A DNA stretch of 64,000 nucleotides from Winogradskyella schleiferi. GTDB lineage: Bacteria > Bacteroidota > Bacteroidia > Flavobacteriales > Flavobacteriaceae. Shown here one piece after another: positions 34,648 through 43,551 of the stretch. The stretch spans positions 1,704,501 to 1,768,500 of the forward strand of contig NZ_CP053351.1 of assembly GCF_013394655.1 (NCBI RefSeq), read 5' to 3'. Both the position numbers and the translations under genes were made by a program. The notes under the pieces were generated by a model. That model was not told the DNA's origin. It did no database searches and was given only the letters and a program-made list of their open reading frames with translations. Numbering within the stretch: the first letter of the stretch is position 1; every line of letters begins with the position of its first letter.

Positions 34648-36528
34648 ATGTTTAAACAAGTCCATGAGATTTTAAATACTCTATTAGATTCTGTATTAGA
34701 AGGTGTTATTGTGGTCGATGAAAATCAGAAAATAGTGGAGATTAATAAGTCTGCTGCGGTAATGTTTGGATATGGTAGAAAAGAATTATTGAAGGAACCA
34801 TTAAAAACTTTGATTCCTCAAACTTATCATGTCAAACATAGTCGCTATTTTAAAGATTTCGTTAAAGAGCGGAAGCAACGACCAATGGGACACGGAAGTG
34901 ATGTTTATGGTTCTAGGAAAGACGGTACTATTTTTCCTATTGAAGCAAGTTTAAATCCGTTTAAGATTTATGGCAGAAATTATATAATGACTTTAATTGT
35001 TGATATTACTAAGCGTAAAGAGCACGAACACACATTAGCAATGAAAAGTAAAGCATTGCAATCTTCAAGTAATGGAATTATAATTACGGATGCGCTAAAA
35101 AAAGACAATCCCATAATTTATTTTAATCCAGCATTTGCAAAATTAACAGGCTATTCAAAAGAAGAAATCTTAAACAAAAATTGTAGATTTCTGCAGGCTG
35201 ATGATAGAAGTCAAGATAGCATAAAGGAGATTCGTCAAGCAATAAAAGAAGGTAGAAGCTACCAAACCATTATTCGCAATTACAAAAAAGATGGCACACT
35301 ATTTTGGAATGATTTAAGTATCACACCTATCAAGGATAAAGATGGCACTATTACTAACTTTATTGGGATACAAAATGATATTACCGAGCGAAAAAAGTTA
35401 GAACAGGAAAAAAATCATTTAGCTAAGATATTTGAAGAGTCTCTTAATGAGATTTATGTTTTTGATGCTCAAAGTCTAAAATTTATCAACGTTAATCATG
35501 GTGCTCAATTAAATATAGGTTATAGTATGGAAGAACTTATTTCCATGACACCTTTGGATATAAAACCTAATTTTACAGAATCAAAGTTTAGAAAAGAAAT
35601 AGGAAACCTTGAGAAGGACAGTATAGAAAAAATTGAATTTGAAACAATTCATCGACGAAAATCAGGAACGACCTATCCCGTAAATGTACATTTACAACGT
35701 TCTAAACTTGGCAATAAAGATGTTTATGTAGCCATTATTTTAGACATAACCGAACAAAAAAACTACACAGCAAAATTAGAGCAAACAGTTAAAATACGCA
35801 CAGAAGAGTTACAGATCGCATTAGCCGCCGAAAAAGAACTCAACGAATTAAAAACAAAATTCCTGTCTATGGTTTCGCATGAGTTTAAAACACCTCTAAG
35901 TGGTATTTTAACGTCTACCATGTTACTCAAAAAATACGAATTAACCGAACAGCAAGATAAACGCAACAAACACATAAATACCATTTCAGATAAAGTACAC
36001 TATCTCAATACTATTCTCAATGATTTTCTTTCCGTAGAGAAACTGGAAAAAGGTAAAGTCAATTATAAATTTACCAATTTCAAATTAAGCAAAGTTTTAA
36101 ATGAAGTCATCTACAATGCTAATATGCTCTTAAAAAATGGGCAAAAAATCAATTATCCCGAAAACATAGATGATATTTCCTTATTTCAAGATGAAAAAAT
36201 TTTAGAACTGATCTTGTCAAATCTTATTTATAATGCCATTAAATATTCGTCTGAAAACACCATGGTTGATATCAACATTTGCCAAAATGAAACGAGTACT
36301 ATTTTTAAAATCAAGGACAATGGCATTGGCATTCCCGAGAAAGATCAAAAAAACATTTTCAATCGTTACTTTAGAGCCGAAAATGTTTTGCTCATGCAAG
36401 GCACAGGTATTGGTTTGAATATCGTAAAAGACCATTTAGAAAACTTAAATGGCAGCATTACTTTTGAAAGCAGAGAACATAAAGGTTCAACCTTTACCAT
36501 AGAACTTCCCAATAAAGCACAATTATGA
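34648..36528 (+). CDS. PAS-LOV-PAS sensor histidine kinase (probable blue-light receptor)
   Basis: This 626-residue soluble kinase is counted from the ATG at 34648; the frame also opens upstream with GTG at 34594. A first PAS (about 10-120) resembles the FixL type (YHVKHSRYF has a His at the position of the heme ligand, but the FixL Arg is absent). The second PAS (about 137-247) has the LOV signature: photoactive Cys179 in NKNCRFLQ, flavin-binding Asn211 (RNYKKDG) and Asn221 (FWNDLS), and Gln242 (FIGIQNDITER). A third PAS occupies about 255-370. HisKA carries phosphoacceptor His411 (MVSHEFKTPLSG), then HATPase with DNGIGIP and GTGIGLNIV. It overlaps the regulator gene by 4 bp. No membrane segment is seen. 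Confidence 0.93.
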   Translation: MFKQVHEILNTLLDSVLEGVIVVDENQKIVEINKSAAVMFGYGRKELLKEPLKTLIPQTYHVKHSRYFKDFVKERKQRPMGHGSDVYGSRKDGTIFPIEASLNPFKIYGRNYIMTLIVDITKRKEHEHTLAMKSKALQSSSNGIIITDALKKDNPIIYFNPAFAKLTGYSKEEILNKNCRFLQADDRSQDSIKEIRQAIKEGRSYQTIIRNYKKDGTLFWNDLSITPIKDKDGTITNFIGIQNDITERKKLEQEKNHLAKIFEESLNEIYVFDAQSLKFINVNHGAQLNIGYSMEELISMTPLDIKPNFTESKFRKEIGNLEKDSIEKIEFETIHRRKSGTTYPVNVHLQRSKLGNKDVYVAIILDITEQKNYTAKLEQTVKIRTEELQIALAAEKELNELKTKFLSMVSHEFKTPLSGILTSTMLLKKYELTEQQDKRNKHINTISDKVHYLNTILNDFLSVEKLEKGKVNYKFTNFKLSKVLNEVIYNANMLLKNGQKINYPENIDDISLFQDEKILELILSNLIYNAIKYSSENTMVDINICQNETSTIFKIKDNGIGIPEKDQKNIFNRYFRAENVLLMQGTGIGLNIVKDHLENLNGSITFESREHKGSTFTIELPNKAQL

Positions 36529-37577
36529 AAACAGTATTATTGATAGAGGATGATACCGTATTACGGGAAAATACTGCCGAATTATTAGAACTTTCTAATT
36601 ACGACGTTATTACAGCTACCAATGGCGAAATAGGATTAGAAAAGGCATTACGTGAGAAACCAGACATAATAGTTTGCGATATAATGATGCCCATACTTGA
36701 TGGCTATGGCGTTTTGGAAGGCTTATCAAAACATAACGAAACAAAATTCATTCCTTTCATCTTCTTATCTGCTAAAACAGAACATAAAGATGTGAGAAAA
36801 GGCATGGATTTTGGTGCAGACGATTATATTACAAAGCCTTTTACTGAAGATGAAATTGTAAGTGCCATAGAGAGCAGAATTGCAAAAGCCAATCTATTTA
36901 AAGAGGAACGCGAATCTGATAAACGCATTAATGAAACCAATGAAGATGAGTTGAGAACTTTAAATGATTTAAAAAACTTCTTTGATGATAACGGTACTGT
37001 TTTTAGCTACCATAAAGATGATATAATATATAAGGAAGGACATAATTCCAACTATATCTATTTAATTTTAAAAGGTATTGTTAGGTGTTATAAATTTGAT
37101 GAAAAAGGAAAGGAACTTACCACAGCGCTTCACAAAGAAGACGACCTTTTTGGTTATACATCCTTTACTCAGAACATTCCTTATAGAGAAACAGCAGCAG
37201 CCTTGGAAGATTTAGAAATGGTTGGGGTTTCTAAAGCCGAATTAAAAGATGTTTTGGATAAAAATCACAAAGTGACCTTAGAAGTCATTCAGTTATTGAC
37301 TGATGATATTACAGGTGTTAAAGACCAGTTATTGCAAATGGCTTACAGTTCTGTAAAACGAAAAACAGCATCGACCATCCTGAGATTTGCAGAAAAAATT
37401 AATTCAAAACCAGATGATCCCATAAAAATATCCCGTTACGATTTGGCAAGTGTTGCAGGCATTGCCACTGAAACTTTTATAAGAACCATGTCCGATTTTA
37501 AAAAGCAAGGACTCATAGAAATGGACGGGAGAAATATAAAAGTTATCGACCTAGAGAAGCTAAAGGATATTGACTAG
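36525..37577 (+). CDS. Response regulator fused to a Crp/Fnr-type DNA-binding regulator
   Basis: This 350-residue protein has a receiver domain (about 1-122; acidic pair ED at 8-9, phosphoacceptor Asp52 in CDIMMP, Lys104 in ITKPF). It is fused to a cyclic-nucleotide-binding-like domain (about 150-265, FSYHKDDIIYKEGHNSNYIYLILKG) and a Crp-type winged helix (about 300-345). The recognition helix has TETFIR: Glu316 and Arg320 as in Fnr/FixK (ETxxR), without the Arg that precedes Glu in Crp, so a TTGAT/TGAT-type half-site is expected. Only Cys51 and Cys188 occur, so no Fnr iron-sulfur cluster. It is coupled (ATGA) to the LOV kinase and is probably phosphorylated by it. Confidence 0.93.
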   Translation: MKTVLLIEDDTVLRENTAELLELSNYDVITATNGEIGLEKALREKPDIIVCDIMMPILDGYGVLEGLSKHNETKFIPFIFLSAKTEHKDVRKGMDFGADDYITKPFTEDEIVSAIESRIAKANLFKEERESDKRINETNEDELRTLNDLKNFFDDNGTVFSYHKDDIIYKEGHNSNYIYLILKGIVRCYKFDEKGKELTTALHKEDDLFGYTSFTQNIPYRETAAALEDLEMVGVSKAELKDVLDKNHKVTLEVIQLLTDDITGVKDQLLQMAYSSVKRKTASTILRFAEKINSKPDDPIKISRYDLASVAGIATETFIRTMSDFKKQGLIEMDGRNIKVIDLEKLKDID

Positions 37578-37598
37578 AATTCGTCATATTTTTCAATA

Positions 37599-37610
37599 TG
37601 ATGGATATCA
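37599..37610. promoter_or_regulatory. Candidate Crp/Fnr box before the first universal stress gene
   Basis: TGATGGATATCA fits TGAT-N4-ATCA exactly and lies 52 bp before the start at 37663. Confidence 0.6.
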
Positions 37611-37662
37611 TTTTATAAAAAAGCGCATCGTTTTAAATTTGTAGGAACTAAGATTTTAAACG

Positions 37663-38502
37663 ATGAATGTTTTATTACCAACAGACTTTTCTGAAAACGC
37701 AAAGAACGCCATTTCGTATGCCATTGATTTTTTTGAATCTAGGGAGTGTAATTTTTACGTGCTTCATGTCAACAGGATTGAAGGCATGGTCGCTGGAGTA
37801 GAACCTTATATGCCTACGGAAGAAGTTATAGAAGCGGTTTATACAAAACCATCGAGAACAAAATTAAGACAATTGCTCAAAGAAATAAGCGCGAATAACA
37901 GACCAAACAAAAAGCACCGTTTTTATGCACTTACGGATAACGATTTCTTTTTAGAATCCATAAGAAAATATGTAGATGAAAAGAAAATAGAAACAATTGT
38001 TATGGGTACAAAAGGTGCGTCAGGTCTTAGGGAATACATCATAGGTAGTAATACTGGCGATGTTATCACAAAAGTAAAATGTACCACCTTGGTCGTACCA
38101 GAACATGCTAAATATAGCAGATTAAAGGAAATTGCATTTCCATCAGATTTCAATCTATCCTACGATATTAATATCCTACAACCATTAACTGAAATTTTAA
38201 AGAACTTTGAAAGTAAACTTAGGATTGTACATATACATAAAAGAGATACCCAATTAAATACTGAACAAAATAATAATAAGGAATTGCTCAATGATTATTT
38301 TGAAGAGTTTAATCTAACCTTTCATTTTCTAACCAATAAAAAAGTTGAAGATGCCATACAGTGCTTTGTAGAAAGTAGGGCTGTAGATATGATTGTCATG
38401 GTCGCAAAGAACCTCAATTATTTCCAAAATATTTTATTTCATACCAAAGTTGAAAAAATAACGTATCACACTGATATACCATTCTTAGTATTACACGAAT
38501 AA
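37663..38502 (+). CDS. Tandem universal stress protein (UspA family)
   Basis: This 279-residue cytoplasmic protein has two Usp domains. The first (about 1-145) begins MNVLLPTDFSENAKNAI and keeps the ATP-binding motif G-x2-G-x9-GS (MGTKGASGLREYIIGS, 115-129). The second (about 150-279) starts IAFPSDFN but lacks that motif. Such proteins help survival during growth arrest or oxygen limitation. It is the first of six similar genes in this block and is followed after 12 bp by a small membrane protein gene. The upstream TGAT-N4-ATCA box suggests control by the neighbouring receiver-Crp regulator. Confidence 0.94.
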   Translation: MNVLLPTDFSENAKNAISYAIDFFESRECNFYVLHVNRIEGMVAGVEPYMPTEEVIEAVYTKPSRTKLRQLLKEISANNRPNKKHRFYALTDNDFFLESIRKYVDEKKIETIVMGTKGASGLREYIIGSNTGDVITKVKCTTLVVPEHAKYSRLKEIAFPSDFNLSYDINILQPLTEILKNFESKLRIVHIHKRDTQLNTEQNNNKELLNDYFEEFNLTFHFLTNKKVEDAIQCFVESRAVDMIVMVAKNLNYFQNILFHTKVEKITYHTDIPFLVLHE

Positions 38503-38514
38503 ATCACTTAAATT

Positions 38515-38901
38515 ATGGACAATTCTATATTCTTAGCAAAATTTTGGGGATGGTATCTTATCATTTTCTTTTTGATATTGAGTCTAAACCCAAAACGTAT
38601 CAAGCAAATATTTAATGATTTAAAAGATGAAAAGTTCTTGATCATTTTTTCTTTTATCGCTATTATAGTAGGCTTGTTAAATATTTTGTTTCATAATATC
38701 TGGGAACCAAATTATACAATAATTATCACGCTTATAGGTTGGGCATCATTATTCTTAGGATTGGCCTTATTCATGTTTCCAAAGCAAACGGTTAAATGGT
38801 TAATAATAACAAATATTAAGATGGTACAAATCATTTACACACTATTGTTTCTAGTCGGTATTTATTTGTTGAACGAAGTATATGGCATTGTACCAGTATA
38901 A
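38515..38901 (+). CDS. Four-helix membrane protein, unknown function
   Basis: This 128-residue hydrophobic protein has four predicted helices (WYLIIFFLILSLN, FLIIFSFIAIIVGLLNILFH, IIITLIGWASLFLGLALFMF, IIYTLLFLVGIYLLNEVYGI). I know no named family for it. It is 12 bp behind the first usp gene and surely co-transcribed, so it probably belongs to the same stress response. Confidence 0.8.
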   Translation: MDNSIFLAKFWGWYLIIFFLILSLNPKRIKQIFNDLKDEKFLIIFSFIAIIVGLLNILFHNIWEPNYTIIITLIGWASLFLGLALFMFPKQTVKWLIITNIKMVQIIYTLLFLVGIYLLNEVYGIVPV

Positions 38902-39019
38902 ACTCATGAATTAAAAAAATAATTTGATTTGATAATTATGAGGGATTAAAATTCTTCTTGCTATTAATCTGAAAAACATCTGGCAATTTTTGTTGGATGT
39001 TTTTTTATATAAATACATC

Positions 39020-39031
39020 TGATAAATATCA
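39020..39031. promoter_or_regulatory. Candidate Crp/Fnr box before the second usp gene
   Basis: TGATAAATATCA fits TGAT-N4-ATCA exactly; the two halves form a perfect TGATA/TATCA palindrome. It lies 57 bp before the start at 39089. Confidence 0.65.
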
Positions 39032-39088
39032 TTGTTTTTAGACTTTTTACACTTTAATTTTATAAAGGAAATCTAAAAAACAATTACT

Positions 39089-39937
39089 ATGCTATCTATT
39101 CTGCTTCCTACTGACTTTTCAGAAAACGCTATGAACGCCATAAAGTACGCACTAGAGTTCTTCAAATACCAAAAAACCACTTTCTATTTTATGCATGCGT
39201 ATCAAAATGAGTTTTATGACCATGAAGGGTTAACCTCTCGTGACGTATTTGATGATGTTTTAGATACCATAAAAAATGAATCGCAAACCAACTTAGAAAA
39301 TCTGATAAGTGAAGTAAAAAAAATAGCACCAAATCCCAGATTTACATATCATTCCATTTCAGCATATAATACATTAGTAGAAGAAGCAAATTTTATTGCA
39401 GATGACAAAAATATAGATTTGATAGTCATGGGCACTAAAGGCAAATCAGATGCACGACATATTGTATTTGGTAGTCAAACCTTTCAGGTTCTAAAATATG
39501 TACAATGTCCGGTTTTGGCCATACCATCAAATTATACTAATACACAACCCAAACGTATATTGTTCCCAACAAATTATATGATGCCTTATAAGCGTCGCGA
39601 ACTGAAACTACTATCCATTTTGGCAAAATCTTACAGAAGCCATATTGATGTTCTGTATGTTTCCACAAGTCACAAATTATCCATAAGACAAGAAGACAAC
39701 AAAGCGTTTATTGCAGATGCATTATGTGAAAATGAAGTGAATTTTTGCCAAGAGGAGAGTCGACAAGTAACAGATGCTATTAAGACCTATATAAAAGAAA
39801 AAGACATTGATATCATTACCATGGTTAATAGCCAACATTCATTTTTAGAAGACATGCTATTTCCTTCTAATATAGATAAAGTCAGCATTGACTTAAAAAT
39901 ACCGTTACTTGCTATGCAGAATACCACACGCTATTAA
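39089..39937 (+). CDS. Tandem universal stress protein (UspA family)
   Basis: This 282-residue two-domain Usp starts LSILLPTDFSENAMNAIKYA. The first domain keeps MGTKGKSDARHIVFGS (G-x2-G-x9-GS). The second domain starts ILFPTNYMMPY and is degenerate at the nucleotide site. The His-containing ends (MVNSQHSFLEDMLF) are shared by the paralogues. It is followed after 18 bp by another usp gene, with which it shares the upstream box. Confidence 0.94.
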   Translation: MLSILLPTDFSENAMNAIKYALEFFKYQKTTFYFMHAYQNEFYDHEGLTSRDVFDDVLDTIKNESQTNLENLISEVKKIAPNPRFTYHSISAYNTLVEEANFIADDKNIDLIVMGTKGKSDARHIVFGSQTFQVLKYVQCPVLAIPSNYTNTQPKRILFPTNYMMPYKRRELKLLSILAKSYRSHIDVLYVSTSHKLSIRQEDNKAFIADALCENEVNFCQEESRQVTDAIKTYIKEKDIDIITMVNSQHSFLEDMLFPSNIDKVSIDLKIPLLAMQNTTRY

Positions 39938-39955
39938 AACTTAAATTCCAACACC

Positions 39956-40801
39956 ATGAAACAGATACTCTTACCCACCGATTTTTCAGAAAATTCATGG
40001 AATGCCATTGCATATGCCATACAATTATTTAAAGATGAAGAATGCACGTTTCATTTATTGAATACTTACATACCAGTAATATACAATCTTGAATATGTTA
40101 TCGGATATCCAGAACAATTTGGTTTAGTGGATGCCGTAAGAGATACTTCGAGACAAAACTTATTCAAAGTGGTTTCAAGAATTTCTTCTGAGTTCATAAA
40201 AACTAAAAATCATACTTTTCAGACCCACGCTAAATTTGACACCATGTTGTCTGGTGTTAGAGACGCTATAGAAGAATTCGACATCGACCTTATTGTAATG
40301 GGAACCAAAGGTGCAACTGGCGCAAAGGAAATCCTATTTGGTTCTAATACAGTACAGGTGTTCAACGAAATGAAATGTCCTGTATTAGCTATTCCGTCAG
40401 GTTTTGCCTATAAGGCACCACATGAGATATTGTTTCCTACCGATTTGGATGCTATCTATAAACATTCAAACCTTAAAATTTTAAAAGACATTGTTTCTTC
40501 AAATCAGGCTAGGCTAAATGCCATGCACGTCTCAACAGGTTATGAACTGACCGAAAAACAAGAGCGAAATAAAGACTTATTGGAATCCATGTTTAAGGAC
40601 TCGGCATTTTTGTTTCATGATATCAAAACCATGGAAGTTACCCATGCTATCAATGAATTTCAAGTTAAGCATAAAATTAATCTATTGGTTATGATAAACA
40701 ACAAGCATTCGTTCTTTGAAAACCTGTTTTTTAAGAACGTTATTAACCAGATCGGGTTTCATTTGAACGTGCCGTTTTTAGTAATTCCTACCGAACAATA
40801 A
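39956..40801 (+). CDS. Tandem universal stress protein (UspA family)
   Basis: This 281-residue two-domain Usp starts KQILLPTDFSENSWNAIAYA and has the ATP motif MGTKGATGAKEILFGS in the first domain. The second domain (ILFPTDLDAIYKHSNLK on) lacks it. The end MINNKHSFFENLFF matches the sister genes. No separate box precedes it; it is probably read from the promoter of the gene 18 bp upstream. Confidence 0.94.
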   Translation: MKQILLPTDFSENSWNAIAYAIQLFKDEECTFHLLNTYIPVIYNLEYVIGYPEQFGLVDAVRDTSRQNLFKVVSRISSEFIKTKNHTFQTHAKFDTMLSGVRDAIEEFDIDLIVMGTKGATGAKEILFGSNTVQVFNEMKCPVLAIPSGFAYKAPHEILFPTDLDAIYKHSNLKILKDIVSSNQARLNAMHVSTGYELTEKQERNKDLLESMFKDSAFLFHDIKTMEVTHAINEFQVKHKINLLVMINNKHSFFENLFFKNVINQIGFHLNVPFLVIPTEQ

Positions 40802-40809
40802 TTGCTATA

Positions 40810-40821
40810 TGATTTATACCA
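40810..40821. promoter_or_regulatory. Candidate Crp/Fnr box before the fourth usp gene
   Basis: TGATTTATACCA has one mismatch to TGAT-N4-ATCA and lies 49 bp before the start at 40871. Confidence 0.45.
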
Positions 40822-40870
40822 TTTCTTAAGCTCTTATATGATGAACTCGTTATAATAATTAGACAAAACC

Positions 40871-41704
40871 ATGAAAAAAAACATCCTATTACCTACAGAT
40901 TTTTCAGATAATGCATGGTGTGCAGCTGTGTATGCACTTAAATTATATGCTAATGTTGAATGTGATTTCTATTTTTTACATAGTTGGTCGGTTTTATCTA
41001 ACACTGCTAGAACTTACATTACCTCAAAATATGTCAATACCGTAAAAGAAAAGGCCTTGCAACAATTAGCCGATTTAAAGCACACCGCAGAAAATGCTAA
41101 TGTTAATGCTAATCATAGTTTTGAGATTATTTTAAGTAAAGAAAAATTGCAAAAAGCAATAACAACAGCGGTAGAAAAACATAAGATAGATCTCATTGTT
41201 ATGGGAACTAAAGGCGCCTCAAAAACAAGAGAACTGTTTTTTGGCAGTAATACGGTCAATACTATAAAATCAAAGTTGTGTCCCATATTTGTAGTTCCAG
41301 ATGAATATGATTTTGTGACCCCTAAACAAATTGCTTTTCCTACTGACTTCAACAGGTTTTACGGCGAGGAATTACTACCAATAAAACACCTAGCAGATAT
41401 GAATAATTCTAAAATTAGAATAGTTCATATTACTAAAAATAGTAATTTAACGAGCATGCAAGATTATAATCTGGCGATGTTAAAAGTCTACTTGGAAAAC
41501 CATCCACACACATTTCATTGGATGCCGGATTACGCCAATAAGGTTCAGGAAATAAATGATTTTATCGAAGAACTCGATATCAACATTCTAGTGATGATAA
41601 ATTATCAACATAGCTTTATCGAAAAAGTAATGAACGAACCCGTGGTGCATAAAATTGGGTTTCATCCTAAAATTCCTTTTTTGGCTATTCCTTGTGTGAT
41701 CTGA
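40871..41704 (+). CDS. Tandem universal stress protein (UspA family)
   Basis: This 277-residue two-domain Usp starts KKNILLPTDFSDNAWCAAVYA, with MGTKGASKTRELFFGS as ATP motif in domain one and a degenerate domain two (IAFPTDFNRFY on). It has 66-bp and 65-bp flanking gaps with its own candidate box, so it is probably a separate transcript from the pair upstream. Confidence 0.94.
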   Translation: MKKNILLPTDFSDNAWCAAVYALKLYANVECDFYFLHSWSVLSNTARTYITSKYVNTVKEKALQQLADLKHTAENANVNANHSFEIILSKEKLQKAITTAVEKHKIDLIVMGTKGASKTRELFFGSNTVNTIKSKLCPIFVVPDEYDFVTPKQIAFPTDFNRFYGEELLPIKHLADMNNSKIRIVHITKNSNLTSMQDYNLAMLKVYLENHPHTFHWMPDYANKVQEINDFIEELDINILVMINYQHSFIEKVMNEPVVHKIGFHPKIPFLAIPCVI

Positions 41705-41713
41705 TATATATCA
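41702..41713. promoter_or_regulatory. Candidate Crp/Fnr box before the fifth usp gene
   Basis: TGATATATATCA is a perfect 12-bp palindrome of the TGAT-N4-ATCA type. It overlaps the stop codon of the previous gene and lies 56 bp before the start at 41770. Confidence 0.65.
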
Positions 41714-41769
41714 TTTAATGTTATAGACTGTTAGACTATATTTATAATAACGCTATAAATAGGTCAATA

Positions 41770-42624
41770 ATGAGACATAGAATATTAGTACCAACAGACT
41801 TTTCCAAAAATGCAACAAAAGCATTGCGTTACGCTATAGAACTCTATAAAGATGTTCCTTGTGACTTTTATTTGCTGAACGTATTTACTGCAGGTGGTAA
41901 CATCTTAGAAGACTTGCTGAACATGGAACCAGGAACTGAATCGTACGAAAGAAAAAAGATAGATTCTGAAAATGGTTTAGCAAAAATTTACGATATGATT
42001 GCCATGACAGAATACGATAACCCTAAACATCATTTTAACGTCATCTCTGTTTTCAACAATCCTATTGAAGCTATTAAAGATGCGGTAGAAAAAAATGATA
42101 TTGAAATTATAGTTATGGGAACAAAAGGGGAAACTAATTCCAGAAAAACTGCTTTTGGGAGTACTGCGATTTACGTCATGGAAAAAGTACGCAACTGCCC
42201 AGTTATTGTGGTGCCACTGAATGCAAAATCGGTGATGCCAAAAGAAATAGTATTTCCCACCAGCTACAAAACACATTATAAAAAAAGAGAATTAAATTAC
42301 CTCGTAGATATAGCTAAAAAATTTGAAGCAACTATTATAGTACTTCATATATCTGAAGAAAATGAGCTAAGTAAAGAACAGAATGAAAACAGACAGTTAC
42401 TGGAAAACATAATAGAAGACACAAACCACAAACCTCATTTCTTATCGCACAGTTCGGTAGAAACTGCTATCAACATTTTTATTGAAAGTAGAGATAGTGA
42501 TATGGTTGCTTTTATAAATAAAAAGCATGTTTTTTTTGGAAGTATATTAACAGATCCATTAGTGAAACATATTTCATTTCATTCTAAAGTTCCGATACTG
42601 GTAATGCATGATTTAAGAAATTAA
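41770..42624 (+). CDS. Tandem universal stress protein (UspA family)
   Basis: This 284-residue two-domain Usp starts HRILVPTDFSKNATKALRYA, with MGTKGETNSRKTAFGS as the ATP motif in the first domain. It is the most divergent of the five plus-strand copies. The second domain (IVFPTSYKTHYKKRELN) has no nucleotide motif. An ATP-cone nuclease gene follows after 75 bp. Confidence 0.94.
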   Translation: MRHRILVPTDFSKNATKALRYAIELYKDVPCDFYLLNVFTAGGNILEDLLNMEPGTESYERKKIDSENGLAKIYDMIAMTEYDNPKHHFNVISVFNNPIEAIKDAVEKNDIEIIVMGTKGETNSRKTAFGSTAIYVMEKVRNCPVIVVPLNAKSVMPKEIVFPTSYKTHYKKRELNYLVDIAKKFEATIIVLHISEENELSKEQNENRQLLENIIEDTNHKPHFLSHSSVETAINIFIESRDSDMVAFINKKHVFFGSILTDPLVKHISFHSKVPILVMHDLRN

Positions 42625-42699
42625 AAAATTTATTAATGGCTATTTATCGTAGTGCTAAAATACGATTGTTGCTGAAGTTAGGGACGTTAAATTATCAAT

Positions 42700-43539
42700 A
42701 TGAAAATTTCAAACATAGATGTTATTAAATCTTCTGGTGAAAAAGTAAAGTTTTCTATGGAAAAATTACGAGCATCCCTAAAAAGATCTGGTGCAGATGA
42801 TAAAATCGTGAAACAGATATTAGATAAAGTTCGTGATGAACTCTACCAAGGTATTTCTACAAAAGAAATTTACAACAGAGCATTTGCGTTATTGAAAAAG
42901 AATAAAAGCTATTTCGCTTCAAAATATAAACTCAAAAAAGCCATTTACGAGTTAGGGCCTACGGGTTTCCCTTTTGAGCATTTTATAAGCGCTATTTTGA
43001 ATTATTCAGGTTACAAAACCGAAGTTGGTACCATTTTAAAGGGTAAATGCGTATCTCATGAAATAGACGTTATAGCACACAAGAATTCTAAAACCACTAT
43101 AATAGAATGTAAATTTCATAGTGACCAAGGTCTAAATTGTAATGTTAAAATTCCCTTGTATATCAATTCAAGATATCGGGACATTAAAGATAATTGGCAG
43201 ACTCTAAAAAAACAGGATGCCTCACTAGCTAAAGGCTGGGTTGTGACCAATACAAGATTTACAAAAGATGCCATAAAATATGGTAATTGCTGTGGATTGT
43301 ACTTATTGAGTTGGGATTATCCATCAAACGATGGATTAAAAGATAGGATTGACCGCTTGGGATTATACCCAATAACGGTATCCACATTACTCTCACAACG
43401 TGAAAAACAGTTTCTTTTAAGTCGGTCTGTTGTGCTGTGCAGAGATTTAATTAATGATAAATTTTATTTAGATCATCTTGGTATTTCAGAAACACGTAAG
43501 AACAAAATTCTTGATGAAATTTCTCAATTATGTGACTAA
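42700..43539 (+). CDS. ATP-cone domain fused to a PD-(D/E)xK (Mrr-like) nuclease domain
   Basis: This 279-residue protein has an N-terminal ATP-cone (about 3-90; VIKSSGEKVKFSMEKLRASLKRSGAD), the nucleotide-sensing module of ribonucleotide reductases and NrdR. It is followed by a restriction-endonuclease-like domain with FPFEHFISAIL near 90-100, Asp123 (HEIDVIAHK) and Glu136-x-Lys138 (TIIECKF), a complete PD-(D/E)xK site. It might cleave or nick DNA in response to nucleotide levels; this is inferred. It is 12 bp before the beta-CASP gene, so the two nucleases are probably co-expressed within the stress block. Confidence 0.85.
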   Translation: MKISNIDVIKSSGEKVKFSMEKLRASLKRSGADDKIVKQILDKVRDELYQGISTKEIYNRAFALLKKNKSYFASKYKLKKAIYELGPTGFPFEHFISAILNYSGYKTEVGTILKGKCVSHEIDVIAHKNSKTTIIECKFHSDQGLNCNVKIPLYINSRYRDIKDNWQTLKKQDASLAKGWVVTNTRFTKDAIKYGNCCGLYLLSWDYPSNDGLKDRIDRLGLYPITVSTLLSQREKQFLLSRSVVLCRDLINDKFYLDHLGISETRKNKILDEISQLCD

Positions 43540-43551
43540 TCTAATATTAAT

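Noticed and set aside
34648..36528. Calling the kinase a heme-based FixL oxygen sensor
   Set aside because: The His at the heme-ligand place occurs in many non-heme PAS domains of this type, and the FixL Arg is a Ser here. Only the LOV motif is diagnostic.
36525..37577. An Fnr-type iron-sulfur cluster in the fusion regulator
   Set aside because: Only two cysteines are present (51 and 188), too few and wrongly placed for an Fnr cluster.
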